Assembly: GCA_964605665.1 (NCBI GenBank)
Contig: CAZSDP010000024.1
Location: forward strand, 4,519 to 68,518
Reading direction: 5' to 3'
DNA from: CAZSDP01 sp964605665
GTDB taxonomy: Bacteria > Planctomycetota > UBA8108 > UBA1146
Length of the DNA: 64,000 nt
Shown here in pieces: positions 62,291-64,000 of this stretch. Each line of letters begins with the position of its first letter. The stretch's first letter is position 1. The notes beneath the pieces are model-generated. The model made no database searches, was not told where the DNA came from, and worked only from the letters and a program-made list of their open reading frames with translations. The position numbers and the translations under genes are program-made.

Positions 62291-63115
62291 GTGGCACGTG
62301 AACTCTTTCGAATCCCACTGATCGATTTGCCGATCTACGGCTACGGAGCGATGGTTCTTCTCGGGTTCCTCGCCGGTTACTTCTTTGTCTTACGCGGGGC
62401 CCAGAGAGATGGGATCGAGCGCGAGAAGGTTCAGGACTTGCCGATTTGGATGGTGTTTAGCGGCTTACTCGGGGCGAGGCTCTTCTATTTCATGCAATTC
62501 TATTCCACCGACTTCAGCGACGGGCGTTGGTGGCATGTCTTCAAGATTTGGGAAGGGGGATTGGTCTTCTATGGGGGACTGATCCTCGGCGCGGTGACAT
62601 TTCTGATCTACTGCCGACGGCTGAAACTACCGATCCTGCCGATGCTGGACCTGATGGCGCCCGCGACCGCTTTAGGGCTCGGGTTTGGCCGTATCGGCTG
62701 CTTCTTGAACGGCTGCTGTTGGGGAAAAGCGTGCGACGCGAGCTTTACCTTCGCGGTGCGCTTTCCGGCGGGAAGTCCGCCAGCTTCTCTCGATGCGCCC
62801 TCTCCTTGGATTCACCCCGCCCAGCTCTACTCGTCGTTGAATGCATTCCTGTTGGGTCTGCTGCTCTGGGCGGTTTGGCGCCGCAAACCCGCTCCTGGGA
62901 CGGTGATCGGGCTGCTGTTCCTTCTCTATGGGGTGAGTCGCTTTCTTCTGGAAGGAATCCGTGGAGATCATGGCGTGGCTCAAGGAGCGTGGACGGTGAG
63001 CCAGTCGGTATCGAGCGCGGGGATCGTTCTAGGGGTCATCCTCCTGATCGGGGCGAAGATTGTGGCAAATTCTCAACGAAATCTTGGGGGGGGAGCGAGC
63101 AACAATCGTGCGTAG
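62291..63115 (+). CDS. lgt: prolipoprotein diacylglyceryl transferase
   Basis: Transfers diacylglyceryl to the lipobox Cys of prolipoproteins at the inner membrane. Core motif GFGRIGCFLNGCCWG is intact, as are YGYGAMVLLGF and HPAQLYSSLNAF; about seven membrane helices are present in 274 residues. GTG 62291 is favoured because GAGGAG lies seven bases upstream; the frame is open to 62264. Several lipoproteins in the window would be its substrates. It is divergent from dxr (62024-62290 holds no recognised feature). Confidence 0.94.
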   Translation: MARELFRIPLIDLPIYGYGAMVLLGFLAGYFFVLRGAQRDGIEREKVQDLPIWMVFSGLLGARLFYFMQFYSTDFSDGRWWHVFKIWEGGLVFYGGLILGAVTFLIYCRRLKLPILPMLDLMAPATALGLGFGRIGCFLNGCCWGKACDASFTFAVRFPAGSPPASLDAPSPWIHPAQLYSSLNAFLLGLLLWAVWRRKPAPGTVIGLLFLLYGVSRFLLEGIRGDHGVAQGAWTVSQSVSSAGIVLGVILLIGAKIVANSQRNLGGGASNNRA

Positions 63116-63165
63116 CCCCAGATTTCAGGCGGATTTGAGGCGATCCAAAAAAGTGAAATTGAGTC

Positions 63166-63193
63166 TTGACCACCCACTCGCGCTGGCTATGAT
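63166..63193 (+). promoter_or_regulatory. promoter of the rRNA operon
   Basis: TTGACC (63166-63171), 16-bp spacer, TATGAT (63188-63193), each five of six to consensus. It lies about 490 bp upstream of 16S, giving a long leader with a boxA in between. No second promoter is evident. Confidence 0.65.
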
Positions 63194-63439
63194 CTGTCCT
63201 CCCGATCCGAGAAGGGTGACGAACGAACGATCAGAGTCGGTGTCACTCTTTGCCTTGTGCTCTTCGGACTCGCATTCACTCAGATCACCGAGGTTCAAAT
63301 CGCAGTCGCGATGACGTGAGCCGCACTTTGCGGTGAAGGTTTCGCGCGGCTTGAAGCGGCCAGGTGCTTCGGCACTTTTTCGCTGCTGGACCTTACTGTG
63401 TTGCTGGTTGAGTGTTGCGAAGTCGCTCGGCGGATCGTT

Positions 63440-63451
63440 GTTCTTTGACAA
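63440..63451 (+). promoter_or_regulatory. rrn boxA antitermination site
   Basis: TGTTCTTTGACA matches the bacterial rRNA boxA consensus (TGYTCTTTRACA), the NusB/S10 binding site on leader RNA. It is about 235 bp upstream of 16S, as expected. The rest of 63116-63685 shows no gene. Confidence 0.85.
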
Positions 63452-63685
63452 TTCGGGCCCGTAGTCTTGAAGAAGGCTTGGTCGTTCAGTTTCGATCGAA
63501 GGAGATCTCCGCGTGAGGTCTTCCCGCGGACTGGGCGGCCCGCGATCAATTTAAAGATCAATTTCCTTTTAGTCGAAATTGAACGGGTCAAGGCAAGGAG
63601 GCGTCGTCTTCGGCGTCGCTGAAGAGGGAGTGGGTTCGCCCCGCTTCTTTAGCTTTGCTTTGTCTTGTGCTCGTCGACGAAACAT

Positions 63686-64000
63686 CAACTGAAGGGTTTG
63701 ATCCTGGCTCAGAACGAACGCTGGCGGCGTGGATTAGGCATGCAAGTCGTACGAACGAATCCCCTTCGGGGGGCTAGTGAGTGGCGAACGGGTGAGTAAT
63801 GCATGGATACCTGCCCCGATGACTGGGATAACCAAGGGAAACTTTGGCTAATACCGGATGTGGTCCTTACGGACTAAAGCTGGCCTCTGTATATGCTGGC
63901 GCATCGGGAGGGGTTCATGTGCTATTAGCTTGTTGGTGGGGTAACGGCCTACCAAGGCGATGATGGCTAGCCGGCCTGAGAGGGTGTCCGGCCACACTGG
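63686..64000 (+). rRNA. 16S ribosomal RNA, 5' part
   Basis: The first ~315 bases of 16S, cut by the window end. GAAGGGTTTGATCCTGGCTC and AACGAACGCTGGCGGC are the universal 27F region; GAGTGGCGAACGGGTGAGTA and GGGTGTCCGGCCACACTGG follow at expected spacing. GCGTGGATTAGGCATGCAAG is the planctomycete-type variant. The 5' end is estimated by alignment to E. coli numbering and may shift by a few bases. Confidence 0.97.

Overview
The window looks like the chromosome of a Planctomycetota bacterium or a close relative. The main evidence is the 5' end of a 16S rRNA gene at the right edge, whose start (GCGTGGATTAGGCATGCAAG) has the planctomycete-type form. The protein set agrees: HEAT/VWA and TPR/PEGA secreted or membrane proteins, pseudopilin-like genes, a small conserved basic protein, and outer-membrane and lipid A functions (LpxH-like, Lgt, several lipoproteins). 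GC content is moderately high, TTG and GTG starts with good Shine-Dalgarno sites are common, and 1-8 bp stop/start overlaps are frequent. I see no transposase, integrase, phage gene or CRISPR array. Two 100-N blocks (43405-43504 and 52101-52200) are assembly gaps of nominal size.

Layout. 1-3.3 kb: gatCAB. 3.4-9.0 kb (minus): metalloprotease-like lipoprotein, HEAT protein, TPR/PEGA membrane protein. 9.0-12.4 kb: a repeat-bearing intergenic region, then two paralogous secreted HEAT-like/VWA proteins. 12.7-15.3 kb: membrane pyrophosphatase and rsfS. 15.3-17.4 kb (minus): PQQ-propeller-like membrane protein. 17.7-25.9 kb: a co-directional run of tsaE, P-loop/DRTGG protein, zinc-ribbon Ser/Thr kinase, a small ORF, a membrane Rad50/YhaN-like ATPase with an SR-rich tail, an LpxH-like phosphoesterase and miaA. 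26.2-33.3 kb: small lipoprotein, hslVU, lysS, thiL and a Na+/H+ antiporter. 33.4-41 kb: unknown protein, class I aminotransferase, CMD-like protein, orphan parA, TPR-peptidase, small proteins and HU. 41-45.4 kb: DegT-type aminotransferase, then an ECF sigma factor, an anti-sigma factor and a HtrA-like protein. 45.6-50 kb: tRNA-CAT, S1-repeat protein, cupin, lipoprotein and recA. 50-55.6 kb: a GspK-like pseudopilin fused to a LamG-like domain, and two homologous secreted proteins. 55.9-63.1 kb: a repeat protein, dxr-rseP-ubiA-purD (minus) and lgt. 63.1-64 kb: rrn promoter, boxA and 16S.

The most unusual locus is the sigma/anti-sigma/HtrA-like operon. A 15-bp tandem repeat encoding (SSSAQ)n is inserted in the zinc-finger of the anti-sigma factor, between its first cysteine and its HxxxCxxC motif, and it spans an assembly gap. 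The HtrA-like partner appears to have lost all three residues of the catalytic triad. This suggests a SigE/RseA-like pathway with a length-variable switch and a non-proteolytic sensor. Also notable are the membrane Rad50-like ATPase with an SR-type tail of about 280 residues, the pseudopilin-LamG fusion with its two secreted neighbours, and short direct-repeat clusters in two otherwise empty intergenic regions.
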